From: Azospirillum oryzae
GTDB taxonomy: Bacteria > Pseudomonadota > Alphaproteobacteria > Azospirillales > Azospirillaceae
NCBI RefSeq assembly: GCF_008364795.1
Contig: NZ_VTTM01000001.1
Span: forward strand, 124,001 to 188,000
Direction of reading: 5' to 3'
Length of the DNA stretch: 64,000 bases
Under the pieces are notes generated by a model, which did no database searches, was not told where the DNA came from, and saw only the letters and a program-made list of their open reading frames with translations. The position numbers and the translations under genes were made by a program. Positions 33,107-42,435 of this stretch are shown one piece after another (position 1 is the stretch's first letter; every line of letters begins with the position of its first letter).

Positions 33107-34453
33107 TCACCGCTCGAACAGGCCGACCAGTTCCACATGGGCCGACCACAGGAACTGGTCGACCGGCCAGAGCTTCACCAGGCGATAGCCGCCATCCACC
33201 AGCACCCGCGCGTCGCGGGCGAAGCTGGCGGGATTGCAGGACACCCCCACCACCCGCGGCACCTTGGCTCCGGCGAGCGCTGCCGCCTGGGCCGCCGCCC
33301 CGGCACGCGGCGGGTCGAACACCACCGCGTCGTAGCGGTTGAGGTCCTTCGCCCCCAGCGGGTTCTCGAACAGGTCGCGCCGCTCCACCGTCAGCCGCAG
33401 CCCCTGCACTGCGCGGCCGAGCGCCGTCACCGCCGCCTCGTCACCCTCCACCGCATGAACCGCCGCCTGTTGCGCAAGCGGAATGGAAAAGGTGCCGATG
33501 CCGGCGAACAGGTCGGCGATGCGGGACGCCTGCCCCAGCCCTTCGCGCACCGCCGCCACCAGGGCCGCCTCGCCCTCGGCACTGGCCTGCAGGAAGGCGC
33601 CGGGCGGCGGCTGGATCGGAACGCCTGCGAAACGGATGAAGGCCGGCCGGCGGTTCGCCACCGGCTCCGCCGCCGCGCGGTCGGTGGGCTGCCAGGCGAT
33701 GCGGGCGATGCGCTCCGGCTCGAAAGCGACCAGCGCCTCGCGGGCCTCACGGTCCAGGCTGCGCGGCCCGACCAGCAGCAGGTCGACCCCGCCCTCCAGG
33801 TCGGTCAGCACCACGTCGGCGTCGCCGCCGTCCGGCAGGATCTCCGCCAGCACGGCGCGCAGAGGCTCCACCAGGGCGAACAGGCGGGGCGCCAGGATCG
33901 GGCACTCCTCCAGATCGACCAACCGGTGGCTCTGCCGTTCGTTGAAGCCGAACCAGACACGCTTGCCGCGTTTCAGCGCCGCGAAGCGGGCGCGGCGGCG
34001 GGCGCCGGCGGGCGTACGCGCCAGCGGCTCCAGCACGACCTCGCCCAGCCCGACCCGCTCCAGCGCACCGCGCACCATCCCGCTGTTCCAGGCGGCGTAC
34101 GTCGCATCGTCCATCTGCTGGAGCGTACAGCCGCCGCAGCGGCCGAAATGGCGGCAGGGCGGCGTCTGGCGGCCGGGACCGGCCTCAAGAACCTCAAGCA
34201 GGTCTGCCCGTACGCCTTCCCCCTTCCCGTCACCCTCCGCGACACGTACACGCACGCGGTCACCGGTCACCGTGTAGGGCACGAACAGGCGCAGGCCCTC
34301 GGCGAACGCGATCCCGTCGCCGCGCGCACCGACATCGGCGATGGCGACCTCCATCTCCCGCATTTCGGCGGGTAACTGGGCGGTCTTGCGGGCGGGCGGG
34401 CGTCCCTTGGCGAAGGGGCGCTTGCCGGAAGGGCGCTGGGGGGAGCGCGTCAT
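33107..34453 (-). CDS. rRNA/tRNA (uracil-C5)-methyltransferase, RlmD/TrmA family
   Basis: 448 aa, an RNA m5U methyltransferase. N-terminal basic segment, TRAM domain (about 30-95), a [4Fe-4S] cluster with CRHFGRCGGC near residues 107-116 plus the fourth Cys in EECPIL, and a SAM domain (LFAGIGTFSIPL). The catalytic loop is VVFDPPRAGA and the nucleophile Cys is in VSCNPASFARD. RlmD-type modifies U1939 of 23S rRNA; the family also contains RlmC and others, so specificity is inferred. ATG 34453; the frame extends further upstream but only non-family sequence is there. Confidence 0.93.
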   Translation of the reverse strand: MTRSPQRPSGKRPFAKGRPPARKTAQLPAEMREMEVAIADVGARGDGIAFAEGLRLFVPYTVTGDRVRVRVAEGDGKGEGVRADLLEVLEAGPGRQTPPCRHFGRCGGCTLQQMDDATYAAWNSGMVRGALERVGLGEVVLEPLARTPAGARRRARFAALKRGKRVWFGFNERQSHRLVDLEECPILAPRLFALVEPLRAVLAEILPDGGDADVVLTDLEGGVDLLLVGPRSLDREAREALVAFEPERIARIAWQPTDRAAAEPVANRRPAFIRFAGVPIQPPPGAFLQASAEGEAALVAAVREGLGQASRIADLFAGIGTFSIPLAQQAAVHAVEGDEAAVTALGRAVQGLRLTVERRDLFENPLGAKDLNRYDAVVFDPPRAGAAAQAAALAGAKVPRVVGVSCNPASFARDARVLVDGGYRLVKLWPVDQFLWSAHVELVGLFER

Positions 34454-34494
34454 GGCGGGGATCCGTCGGGGTGCGGGGGTTATTGCGCCTCCCT

Positions 34495-34917
34495 TTACGC
34501 TTCCAGCAGCTTGGCGCGCAACGGTTCCGGGATCGGGGTCGGGCGATGGGCCGCCTTGTCGACGATCACCGCCACCGCTTCCTGGGTGGCGATGCAGCGG
34601 TCGCCCAGGAAGATGGCGCAGCCCAGCGTGATGGAACTGGTGCCGACCCGCAGCGTCCGCGCGCCGATCCGCACGGTGTTGGGATAGAGCAGTTCCGCCT
34701 TGTATTCGATCAGGCTGCGGGCCAGCACGACCGTCCAGGGATCCTCGTCGCGGAAGCCGCCGGCGCCATGCAACAGGGCAATACGCGCCTGTTCGAAGAA
34801 GACGCCGATGGCGTTGTTGTTGACGTGTCCCACGGCGTCCAGGTCGTTGAAGCGCACGCGCTCCTCCCACCAGAAGCGGTAGAGGTCGGGGCTGGTCAGG
34901 TCGGGCGTCCTGGTCAT
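34495..34917 (-). CDS. Acyl-CoA thioesterase, 4-hydroxybenzoyl-CoA thioesterase-like
   Basis: 140 aa, a single hotdog-fold domain that hydrolyses acyl-CoA esters as a dimer or tetramer. The active-site region RVRFNDLDAVGHVNNNAI carries the essential Asp and the family's GHVNN. A second motif IEYKAELLYPNTVRIGART follows. ATG 34917; an upstream frame (to 34983) is open but lacks similarity. It sits 41 bp upstream of the RlmD-like gene on the same strand. The substrate is unknown. Confidence 0.92.
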   Translation of the reverse strand: MTRTPDLTSPDLYRFWWEERVRFNDLDAVGHVNNNAIGVFFEQARIALLHGAGGFRDEDPWTVVLARSLIEYKAELLYPNTVRIGARTLRVGTSSITLGCAIFLGDRCIATQEAVAVIVDKAAHRPTPIPEPLRAKLLEA

Positions 34918-35097
34918 GCTGTCTCTCTTGCCGTATAGGTCAACGCATCTCCGGACTGTGGCGTATGGTCCGGGGCGGCGCAAGCCCGGCCTCCCGTTTC
35001 GCGGCCTCTATTTGCGGCCGGGACAGCGAATTCCCGCGCCAATCGCCGATTGGGCGTGTTATTGGAGTCGGACCAACCCTCCGCAACGGACCGGACG

Positions 35098-35343
35098 ATG
35101 AGCAAGGACACCACCAACCAGACGGCCGAGGCGCTGTTCGAAAAGGCGCTGTCGATCGCCGAAAAGCACCTGGATGAGGCGATCAAGGAAGGTGGCCCGC
35201 TCGGCCCCTACATCGCCGTCGCCATGATCGAGGCCGCGGTGAACGCCGCCGTGGATGAGACCAGCCACGAAGACGTCATCGACATGCTGCGCGACCTCGC
35301 CGCCCAGATCGAGGCCGACGCCGACGAGGCGGAAGAGGACTGA
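35098..35343 (+). CDS. Small acidic helical protein of unknown function
   Basis: 81 aa, soluble, predicted all-helical. Residues 8-65 form amphipathic helices (AEALFEKALSIAEKHLDEA, AVAMIEAAVNAAVDE). The C-terminal 12 residues are mostly Asp/Glu (EADADEAEED). I start at ATG 35098; the frame begins at 35050 without a ribosome site, while a modest purine stretch precedes 35098. It is divergent from the thioesterase gene. No family recognised. Confidence 0.75.
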   Translation: MSKDTTNQTAEALFEKALSIAEKHLDEAIKEGGPLGPYIAVAMIEAAVNAAVDETSHEDVIDMLRDLAAQIEADADEAEED

Positions 35344-35361
35344 CGAACAGGCGGTTGCCCC

Positions 35362-36177
35362 TCAAGCGACTGCGGACCCTGCCTGCCGGCGCGCCTCGCG
35401 CCGGCGCAAGGCCTCGTAGACGACGGCGCCCAGGATGGTCAGCGCGATCAGCACCAGCGACAGCGCGTTGACCGCCGGGGTCAGCCCGGTGCGCACCTTG
35501 GTCGCGATATAGACGGTCAGGGTGGTGTCCAACCCGCGCACGAACAGCGTGGTGTTGTAGTTCTCGAAGCTCTGCAGGAAGGCCAGCAGGGCTGCCGACA
35601 GGATTGCCGGCATCAGGTACGGCAGCGTGATGCGCCGGAACACCTGCCCATGGCTGGCGCCGAGGTCGAGCGCGGCCTCTTCCAGCACCGGATCGAACCG
35701 CTCCAGCCTTGCCGAGAACAGCAGCATGGCATAGGCGGCGATGAAGCTGGACTGCGCGACCACCGTCAGGAACAGCCCGCCGCTGACCCCGAACCACTCC
35801 CGCCAGAACACCAGGGTCGAGATGCCGACGATCACCCCCGGCGTCAGCAGCGGCGACACCATCAGCGCGTAGAGGAAGGTCTTGGCCCGGCTGTGCAGCC
35901 GGTCGAGCAGCAGCGCCGCCGCCAGCCCCAGCGGCACCGCCAGCGCGATCACCCCCGCCCCGACGATCAGGCTGGTGCCCAGCGCCGCCCACATGCGCTG
36001 GTCCTCCCACAATGCCTGGAACCAGCCCAGCGTGAAGCCCATCCAGGGTGTGACGGTGGGAAAGCGGCTGCTGTTGAAGGTCGCCGCCGCCATGATGCCC
36101 AGCGGCAGGAACAGATAGCAGAAGAACAGCACCAGATAGGCGCCGGTCAGCAGGCGGCGGAGTCGGGCGGCGGTCAT
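35362..36177 (-). CDS. ABC transporter permease, PotC-like (spermidine/putrescine type)
   Basis: 271 aa, six membrane helices. The EAA loop EEAALDLGASHGQVFRRI is near residues 175-193. ATG 36177 is the start of family-like sequence. It forms a pair with the permease at 36203-37087, 25 bp upstream. No ATP-binding or substrate-binding gene adjoins. The PotB-like partner is first in transcription order, so any ATPase or binding protein is elsewhere. Confidence 0.9.
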   Translation of the reverse strand: MTAARLRRLLTGAYLVLFFCYLFLPLGIMAAATFNSSRFPTVTPWMGFTLGWFQALWEDQRMWAALGTSLIVGAGVIALAVPLGLAAALLLDRLHSRAKTFLYALMVSPLLTPGVIVGISTLVFWREWFGVSGGLFLTVVAQSSFIAAYAMLLFSARLERFDPVLEEAALDLGASHGQVFRRITLPYLMPAILSAALLAFLQSFENYNTTLFVRGLDTTLTVYIATKVRTGLTPAVNALSLVLIALTILGAVVYEALRRREARRQAGSAVA

Positions 36178-36202
36178 GTCGGCCTTCTCATGAACGGCGG
36201 GC

Positions 36203-37087
36203 TCATTTCGCGATATCCGCCAGCCCGACACGGAACAGCCGCATCGCGCCGAGGATGAAGCCGATGCACAGCACCAGCAGGATGAAGGCGTAGGCCGCCC
36301 CCTGGTTCCAGTTCCCGCCCTCGAAGAACCAGTTGTAGATGATCTCGGTGAACCAGCGGCTGTTCGGCCCGCCCAGCAGCGCCGGCACGGCATAGCTGCC
36401 GGCGGCCAGCATGAAGGTCATGATGCAGCCGACGGCGATACCCGGCTTCGCGTGGGGCAGCACGATGCGGCGGTGGATGCGCGGCCAGCCGGCGCCCAGG
36501 TCCCGCGCCGCCTCGATCTGGTTGCGGTCCAGCGATTCGATGGCGTTGTAGAGCGGGAAGACCATGAACAGGATGTAGACGTAGACCATCCCGACGATCA
36601 CCCCGCCGTCGCCGCCCAGGAAGCGCTGCGGCTCGTCGATGATGCCAAGCCCCAGCAGAATGGCGTTCAGCGGCCCATTGAACGCCAGGATGATGTACCA
36701 GGAGAAGGTACGCAGCAGCTCGTTGATCCAGAAGGGCACGACCAGCATCAGGATCAGCAGCGGCAATCGCCGCTTCGGCGCCACCTGCGCCAGATAGAAG
36801 GCGACCGGATAGCAGACCGCCAGCGTGGTCGCGGTGACCAGCGCGCTGGCCCAGATCGTCTTCAGGAAGATCGCCAGATGGATCCGGTTGGTCCACAGCG
36901 TCAGGTAATTCTTGACCGTGAACACGTCCTCCGGCCCGCCGATCTTGGACGGCGGCAGCGATGGCCGGAAGGAGAAGCCGATCATCATCAGCTGCGGCAG
37001 CACCACCAGCAGCGCCAGCCACAGCGCCACCGCCAACAGGATCATTCCGGTCAGGACCGGGCCGTACCGGCGAAGAACCTCCGTCAT
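36203..37087 (-). CDS. ABC transporter permease, PotB-like (spermidine/putrescine type)
   Basis: 294 aa, six membrane helices with the first at about 12-35. The EAA loop is ESLDRNQIEAARDLGAGW followed by PRIHRRIVLP. The large first periplasmic region and WINELLRTFSW are typical of the polyamine/thiamine-type import pores. It begins 107 bp downstream, in the minus direction, of the Hpt gene stop. Together with the PotC-like permease it would form the pore for a two-permease importer, but its ATPase and binding protein are missing from this locus. Confidence 0.91.
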   Translation of the reverse strand: MTEVLRRYGPVLTGMILLAVALWLALLVVLPQLMMIGFSFRPSLPPSKIGGPEDVFTVKNYLTLWTNRIHLAIFLKTIWASALVTATTLAVCYPVAFYLAQVAPKRRLPLLILMLVVPFWINELLRTFSWYIILAFNGPLNAILLGLGIIDEPQRFLGGDGGVIVGMVYVYILFMVFPLYNAIESLDRNQIEAARDLGAGWPRIHRRIVLPHAKPGIAVGCIMTFMLAAGSYAVPALLGGPNSRWFTEIIYNWFFEGGNWNQGAAYAFILLVLCIGFILGAMRLFRVGLADIAK

Positions 37088-37194
37088 TCGGGCGCTGCTC
37101 CAGCCTGTGGGACCGGTTTGACGCCTAACATGAGGATTCCCGACGGCGCAAGCGCGGCTATATGACGATGACGTTCAGCCGAATGGCTGCCCGG

Positions 37195-37971
37195 TCAGCC
37201 CAGATTGTGCTTGGCCACCACCGCGGCGAAGTCGTCGCCGAAATGCTCGCCGACGCGGATGACGGAGACGCCGTACGGGATCTCCTTCAGCGACGGGTGG
37301 TCGAGGTTCAGCGAGGTCAGCAGCGCCATCGGCACATGCTGGGTCACGCTCATGGCGCGCAGGCCGCGGATCAGGTCCAGGCCGGACAGCCCGTCCATCA
37401 CCATCGAGGCGATGACCATGTCCGGCGGCACGCGCACGGCGAGGCTGATCGATTCGATCGGGTCGGTCACCGTCATGGTGCGGAAGCCGCAGGCCGCCAG
37501 CTCCGTCCCCAGCTTCTTGGCGACGACCTTGGACGGGGTGACCAGCATGATCTCGACGTTGCGGACGTCGACGTCGGTGACCTGGAACTCATAGCGCACC
37601 GGCAGGGCGCGGATGATCCGGTTTGTCTCGGCCAGCAACGGCTGTTCGGCGCGGTCGACCAGTTCGGAGATGCGGTCGATGAAGATCTGGGCGTCGACCA
37701 GCTGCTTTTCGTCCAGCCGCTTCAGGCCGCTGAGGTAATCCTCCAGCCGGTGGGCGACGAGGCTGACGGTGGGATAGCCGAAGCTGGTGCCCATGCCCTT
37801 GAAATTATGGGCTTCCAGCCGCAGGACGCCGATGGTGTCCGTATCGCTGCGCTCGCCCTTCACGCGGTCCGTCAGCGTCGCGTTCATCAGCTCCAGCCGA
37901 TCGCGCGCGTCGTCCACGAACTCCATGCGCAAGCGGTCTTCGAGGTCGTCGGTCGACAGGGACGAGGCCAT
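37195..37971 (-). CDS. Hpt domain protein with C-terminal pseudo-receiver
   Basis: 258 aa. N-terminal Hpt helical bundle (about 10-120) with the phosphotransfer His55 in AHNFKGMGTSFG. The C-terminal part (about 135-258) follows the response-regulator layout but the phospho-acceptor Asp is Ser189 (VIASMVMDGLSGLDL), and the N-terminal acidic pair is absent (EIMLVTPSKVV). The receiver therefore cannot be phosphorylated in the usual way and may serve as a protein-interaction module. Such an Hpt could pass phosphate between a hybrid kinase and a response regulator encoded elsewhere. It is flanked by the orphan permeases and the PadR-like gene. Confidence 0.85.
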   Translation of the reverse strand: MASSLSTDDLEDRLRMEFVDDARDRLELMNATLTDRVKGERSDTDTIGVLRLEAHNFKGMGTSFGYPTVSLVAHRLEDYLSGLKRLDEKQLVDAQIFIDRISELVDRAEQPLLAETNRIIRALPVRYEFQVTDVDVRNVEIMLVTPSKVVAKKLGTELAACGFRTMTVTDPIESISLAVRVPPDMVIASMVMDGLSGLDLIRGLRAMSVTQHVPMALLTSLNLDHPSLKEIPYGVSVIRVGEHFGDDFAAVVAKHNLG

Positions 37972-38114
37972 GGAGAGGATTCCGGCTGAGGAAAGAGGTA
38001 CCCCGAAGGTACACCAAAACCGGACGCCGAAACAGACGCGGCGCGCCCCTATTTGATGAGGACGCGCCGAGCGAAATAAAGCCTCAGGTCCCGCAGGGGA
38101 TCAGGGCCGGGAAA

Positions 38115-38660
38115 TCAGAGCCGGGAGAGCAGTTCCTGAAACCACGCCAGACGCTCTTCCGTCTGGGTGATGTCCCGGTCCAGCCAGGAGGCGAAATGGC
38201 CGTCGCTGCCGACGTCCGCCCGCTTCAGGTCGCCCAGCCGCGCCAACTCGGCCTCGCAGAGCGCAACGAGATTGTCGATCTGGTCGCGCTGCGACTCGAC
38301 GTCCAGCAGATGCAGGAAGCGCAGCTTCAGCGCGATGACCAGCTTGTTCAGCCCGTCGGCCGACGGCGCGCGGACATTGGCGCGCATCAGCGTGTCGAAC
38401 TCCGCCCGGCCGGTTTCGGTCGGACCGAGCAGGGCGTTGTCTTCCATGCCGCTGCCGTCCAGCGCCTCGATCAACCCCTCGTAGCGCAGCATCTCCAGCG
38501 AGGTGCCCATCAGGTCCAGCGACGGACCCATCATGCGATCGAGGAAATGACGGACGGAACCGGCCAGATCGGCGTAGCGCAATGGTCCGACCTGGATCAG
38601 CGTGCCCAGGACGACGAGGCGCACGGCCTCCTTCGGCATCAGCGAGTTGTCACGGTACAT
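38115..38660 (-). CDS. PadR-like winged-helix protein
   Basis: 181 aa. The first 90 residues resemble a PadR winged helix (AVRLVVLGTLIQVGPLRYADLAG, LEMLRYEGLIEALDG, LGPTETGRAEFDTL). The remainder is a helical region with LHLLDVESQRDQIDNLVALCEAEL, as in the C-terminal dimerisation domain of PadR-like regulators. A DNA-binding role is inferred; no cognate operator is evident. It is transcribed toward the Hpt gene, 143 bp away. Confidence 0.7.
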   Translation of the reverse strand: MYRDNSLMPKEAVRLVVLGTLIQVGPLRYADLAGSVRHFLDRMMGPSLDLMGTSLEMLRYEGLIEALDGSGMEDNALLGPTETGRAEFDTLMRANVRAPSADGLNKLVIALKLRFLHLLDVESQRDQIDNLVALCEAELARLGDLKRADVGSDGHFASWLDRDITQTEERLAWFQELLSRL

Positions 38661-38837
38661 GGCGAACCCCCTGGGCGATGCCCCGGTTTACAGGATGGAC
38701 GGCACGGTCACAGCCGGCCCGCAGCGAGAAAACTGCGAACCGGTCGCAACACTACCCCTCAAAGTAGGGATGTGCGTGTCATCTGTCCAGGGGGCAAAAC
38801 GTCCCTACCGCCAAAGGGGTTTTCCTGAGCGCCCCGC

Positions 38838-40052
38838 TCAGGCGGCGAGCCGCAGGTCCAGCCGGCTCCAGACATCCAGCAGCGCATCGACCAGCATGCC
38901 CATCTGCGCGTCGGTGTGCAGCGGGGTCGGGGTGAAGCGCAGCCGCTCCGTCCCGCGCGGGACGGTGGGGTAGTTGATCGGCTGGACGTAGATGTTGTGC
39001 CGGTCCAGCAGTTCGTCGGACGCGCGCTTGCAGCGGTGGGCGTCGCCGACCATCAGCGGCACGATGTGGCTGACCGACGGCATCACCGGCAGGCCGGCGT
39101 CGGCGAACATCCGCTTCAGCGTGGCGGCGCGCTCCTGGTGCCGGGTCCGCTCGGTCTGGCTGTTCTTCAGGTGACGGATGGAGGCCAGCGCGCCCGCCGC
39201 CAGCACCGGCGACAGCGAGGTGGAGAAGATGAAGCCGGCTGCGAAGCTGCGGACGCAGTCGATCAGCGCGGTGGAGCCGGTGATGTAGCCGCCCTGGACG
39301 CCGAAGGCCTTGCCCAGCGTGCCTTCGACGATGGTCAGCCGGTCCATGGCGCCGTCGCGCTCGGCCACGCCGGCGCCGCGGGCGCCGTACATGCCGACGG
39401 CGTGCACCTCGTCCAGATAGGTCATGGCGCCATGCTTGTCGGCGACGTCGCACAGGTCATGGATCGGGGCGATGTCGCCGTCCATCGAATAGACGCTTTC
39501 GAACGCCACCACCTTGGGCCGGCCGGGGGCGATGCCGGACAGCAGCTCGTCCAGGTGCTTGGGGTCGTTGTGGCGGAAGATGTGCTTCTCGGCGCCCGAA
39601 TTGCGGATGCCGGTGATCATCGAGTTGTGGTTCAGCGCGTCCGACAGGATCACGCAGTTGGGCAGGATCTTGCCCAGCGTGGTCAGCGTCGCGTCGTTCG
39701 ACACATAGCCCGAGGTGAAGAGCAGCGCCGCTTCCTTGTGGTGCAGGTCGGCCAGTTCGCGTTCCAGCAGCACATGGTAGATGTTGGTGCCGGAGATGTT
39801 GCGGGTGCCGCCGGCGCCGGCACCGACCTGATCCAGCGCGTCGTGCATCGCCTTCATGACGCTGGGGTGCTGGCCCATGCCGAGATAGTCGTTGGAGCAC
39901 CAGACCGTGACCGGGCGCTCGCGCCCGTTGGAATCGCGGAAGGTCGCCGTCGGGAAATTTCCCGCATGGCGTTCCAGATTGGCGAACACCCGGTAGCGGC
40001 CGTCCTGCTTCAGGGTCGCAATCTGGTTGCGGAAGAAAGTTTCGTAATCCAT
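38838..40052 (-). CDS. hemA: 5-aminolevulinate synthase (ALAS)
   Basis: 404 aa, PLP enzyme that condenses glycine and succinyl-CoA to 5-aminolevulinate, the first step of tetrapyrrole synthesis in alphaproteobacteria. The glycine-rich [14 protein letters not shown], the [10 protein letters not shown] and the PLP-Lys region [12 protein letters not shown] are all intact. ATG 40052 ([10 protein letters not shown]); the track frame further upstream lacks similarity. A perfect FNR box lies 125 bp upstream (40177-40190), so heme supply would rise with microaerobic respiration. Confidence 0.97.
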   Translation of the reverse strand: MDYETFFRNQIATLKQDGRYRVFANLERHAGNFPTATFRDSNGRERPVTVWCSNDYLGMGQHPSVMKAMHDALDQVGAGAGGTRNISGTNIYHVLLERELADLHHKEAALLFTSGYVSNDATLTTLGKILPNCVILSDALNHNSMITGIRNSGAEKHIFRHNDPKHLDELLSGIAPGRPKVVAFESVYSMDGDIAPIHDLCDVADKHGAMTYLDEVHAVGMYGARGAGVAERDGAMDRLTIVEGTLGKAFGVQGGYITGSTALIDCVRSFAAGFIFSTSLSPVLAAGALASIRHLKNSQTERTRHQERAATLKRMFADAGLPVMPSVSHIVPLMVGDAHRCKRASDELLDRHNIYVQPINYPTVPRGTERLRFTPTPLHTDAQMGMLVDALLDVWSRLDLRLAA

Positions 40053-40176
40053 CGCGCGTTCCCGTTCGCGTTCGTCCACTAAGGATCGGCTGCACCGGTT
40101 GAAGGCATATGGGCTAGGCCATTCGGTCGGCGCATCGAAGAGGATGGCATGATCCTTTCCGTCACGCCACCCGGCA

Positions 40177-40190
40177 TTGATCGAAATCAA
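40177..40190 (-). promoter_or_regulatory. Perfect FNR/FixK box upstream of hemA
   Basis: TTGAT-CGAA-ATCAA matches the consensus at all ten informative positions. It lies 125 bp before the hemA start on the minus strand and 321 bp before the DUF2235 gene. The FNR-type regulator at 23346-24083 is an obvious candidate to bind it. Confidence 0.92.
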
Positions 40191-40510
40191 GCCAATGTCA
40201 TATGGGACCTTCGCACAAGTGGCAGGCTCCCATGTCCTGCGGATGCCGCATGTCGGCTTCCCGCCGACAGTCCGGCCGCACGGCGATGACTTGACCGAAG
40301 CGGCAATTGTATGGGCGGGAACTTTCCGCATAACCATGACTGCAGTCGGGGAATACGTGCGTATGCCTGCGCCGCCCCCCGGCGGCCGAACCCGGTTGCG
40401 GCGTACACAGCGACACGTTCTGGAGTTGCAGGCTTTTTCAACAAATCTGTTGAAGGGGAAAAACTATCGCTGCCATCATCCCCTGCGCGCATGCCAGCAG
40501 GGAGGGCAAG
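40191..40510. other. Long divergent region between hemA and the DUF2235 gene
   Basis: Together with the hemA leader this makes a 458-bp gap. I see the FNR box (40177-40190) and a 7-bp-arm hairpin TTCAACA-aatc-TGTTGAA (40437-40454) flanked by T- and A-runs, near where the DUF2235 transcript should begin. No additional gene is supported. Confidence 0.55.
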
Positions 40511-41617
40511 ATGGCGAAGCGGATCGTCCTGTGTTTCGACGGCACCTGGAACACGCCGGGCAGCGGCAATCAGCCGGACAAGGACAACGAGGCGGCGACC
40601 AACGTCTGGAAATTTTACAAGTCGGTACTCGACAACGCCCCCGACGGCACGGCGCAGGTCAGTTTCTACGATTCCGGCGTCGGCACCGATGACAAGGGCG
40701 GGTTCCTCCACGACTGGTTCGACAAGGTCTTCGGCGGCGCCTTCGGCCTCGGCATCGACAAGAAGATCAAGGACGGCTACCGCTTCCTCGCCTCGCACTA
40801 CAACGACGGCGACCATGTCTTCATCCTGGGCTTCTCGCGCGGTGCCTACACCGCCCGCAGCCTCGTCGGCCTGATCCGCAATGCCGGGCTGCTGCCGGCC
40901 GACAAGCTGGACCAGACCGACGCGGCCTATGCGCTCTACCGCAAGCGGGACGACGGCCCCGACGTGGGCGAGGCGAAGCAGTTCCGCGATACCCATGGGT
41001 CGGCGCTGATCCCCATCCATTTCCTCGGCGTCTGGGACACGGTGGGCGCGCTCGGCGTGCCGCTTGGCATCTGCGCGCATCTGGACGAGGAGCTTTACGG
41101 CTTTCACGATACCGAACTCAGCAGCCTTGTCCGCAACGCCTTCCAGGCGCTGGCGATCGACGAGCACCGCAAGACCTTCGCCGCCAACCTGTGGGACCCG
41201 AAGAACAAGCCGGCACAACGGATGGAACAGCGCTGGTTCGCCGGCTGCCATTCGAACGTCGGCGGCGGCTATGACGACGACAGGCTGTCGGACATCACGC
41301 TGAAATGGATGATGGAGCACGCCGAGACCTGCGGGCTGGCCATCGACCCCATCTGGGTGCCGGAGGTGACGCCCGACAACGCGCTGGGCGCCATCGTGGA
41401 TTCCTACGCCCGCTTCCTGGACGGGATCGGCAAGCTGGCGGAGCCGCGCCATTACCGCCCGGTCTGCGTCTTGCCCTACAGCGAGGAGAACCTGCACGCA
41501 TCGGTGCCGCAACGCGCCGCCAGCGATGCGGGTTATGCGCCGCCCAACATCGGCTACCGCAAGGCGCTGGTCCAGTTCGATGCCGCGCGGGCAGAAGAGC
41601 CGGCCACGGCCGGCTGA
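40511..41617 (+). CDS. DUF2235 alpha/beta-hydrolase (Tle1-like phospholipase family)
   Basis: 368 aa, an alpha/beta-hydrolase of the DUF2235 family, which includes type VI secretion lipase effectors of the Tle1 group and non-secreted enzymes. CFDGTWN near the N-terminus, the nucleophile elbow GFSRGAYTAR (Ser near residue 117), GVWDTVGALG and GCHSNVGGGY (catalytic Asp and His regions). No signal peptide and no obvious T6SS gene nearby, so a housekeeping role is possible. It is followed by a terminator shared with upp. Confidence 0.88.
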   Translation: MAKRIVLCFDGTWNTPGSGNQPDKDNEAATNVWKFYKSVLDNAPDGTAQVSFYDSGVGTDDKGGFLHDWFDKVFGGAFGLGIDKKIKDGYRFLASHYNDGDHVFILGFSRGAYTARSLVGLIRNAGLLPADKLDQTDAAYALYRKRDDGPDVGEAKQFRDTHGSALIPIHFLGVWDTVGALGVPLGICAHLDEELYGFHDTELSSLVRNAFQALAIDEHRKTFAANLWDPKNKPAQRMEQRWFAGCHSNVGGGYDDDRLSDITLKWMMEHAETCGLAIDPIWVPEVTPDNALGAIVDSYARFLDGIGKLAEPRHYRPVCVLPYSEENLHASVPQRAASDAGYAPPNIGYRKALVQFDAARAEEPATAG

Positions 41618-41627
41618 CCGGCCGACG

Positions 41628-41668
41628 AAAAACGGGGCGGAGCCGTCCTCCGGCGCCCGCCCCGTTCT
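41628..41668. terminator. Bidirectional rho-independent terminator between DUF2235 gene and upp
   Basis: AACGGGGCG (41631-41639) pairs with CGCCCCGTT (41658-41666), with A/T-run context strongest for the minus strand (upp). It lies between two converging stop codons. Confidence 0.85.
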
Positions 41669-41688
41669 ACGATGACCTGAACCGATCC

Positions 41689-42339
41689 TTACTTGGTGCC
41701 GAACATGCGGTCGCCGGCATCGCCCAGGCCGGGAACGATGTAGGCGTCCTCGTTCAGGTGGCTGTCCAGCGCCGCTGTGAAGACCTTCACGTCCGGGTGC
41801 GACTCATGGAAGCGGCGCACGCCCTCGGGCGCGGCGACCAGCGCCATGAAGCGGATGTTGTCGTCGTCGACGCCATGGCGGTTCAGCACGTCGCAGGCAT
41901 GGGCGGCGGAGTTGCCGGTCGCCAGCATCGGGTCGACGACGATGAACAGCCGCCCTTCGGCCGGCGGCAGCTTCACCAGATATTCGTGCGGCTGCTTGGT
42001 GTCATGGTCGCGGTAGAGGCCGATATGTCCCTCGCGCGCCGACGGCACCAGCTCCAGCAGCCCGGCCGACATGCCGAGCCCGGCGCGCAGCACCGGCACG
42101 ACCGCCAGCTTCTTGCCCAGGATCACCGGGGCGTCCATCGGCTGCAGCGGCGTCTCGATCCGCTCGGTGGTCAGCGGGATGTCGCGCGTCAGCTCATAGC
42201 CCATCAGCAGGGAGATCTCGCGCAGCAGGGTACGGAACCCGCCGGTCGACCGCTCCTTGTTCCGCATATGGGTCAGTTTGTGCTGGATCAGCGGATGGTC
42301 GAGGACGAACAGGTTGGGAAATTCGGGCAGGGTGCGCAT
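41689..42339 (-). CDS. upp: Uracil phosphoribosyltransferase
   Basis: 216 aa, salvages uracil to UMP with PRPP in the cytoplasm. The PRPP-binding [11 protein letters not shown] lies near residues 134-144, preceded by [10 protein letters not shown] and followed by the C-terminal [15 protein letters not shown] family ending. It is alone on the minus strand and has a terminator just downstream. Length and motifs are standard. Confidence 0.98.
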   Translation of the reverse strand: MRTLPEFPNLFVLDHPLIQHKLTHMRNKERSTGGFRTLLREISLLMGYELTRDIPLTTERIETPLQPMDAPVILGKKLAVVPVLRAGLGMSAGLLELVPSAREGHIGLYRDHDTKQPHEYLVKLPPAEGRLFIVVDPMLATGNSAAHACDVLNRHGVDDDNIRFMALVAAPEGVRRFHESHPDVKVFTAALDSHLNEDAYIVPGLGDAGDRMFGTK

Positions 42340-42435
42340 GGAATCCGGATCACGGCTGACGGTAAGGTTATCGCGATCCTAGCGCGTCAGGGGGGCCGGG
42401 GCCAAGGGGGCTGACCTGCGGGGCGCTACTTGTCC

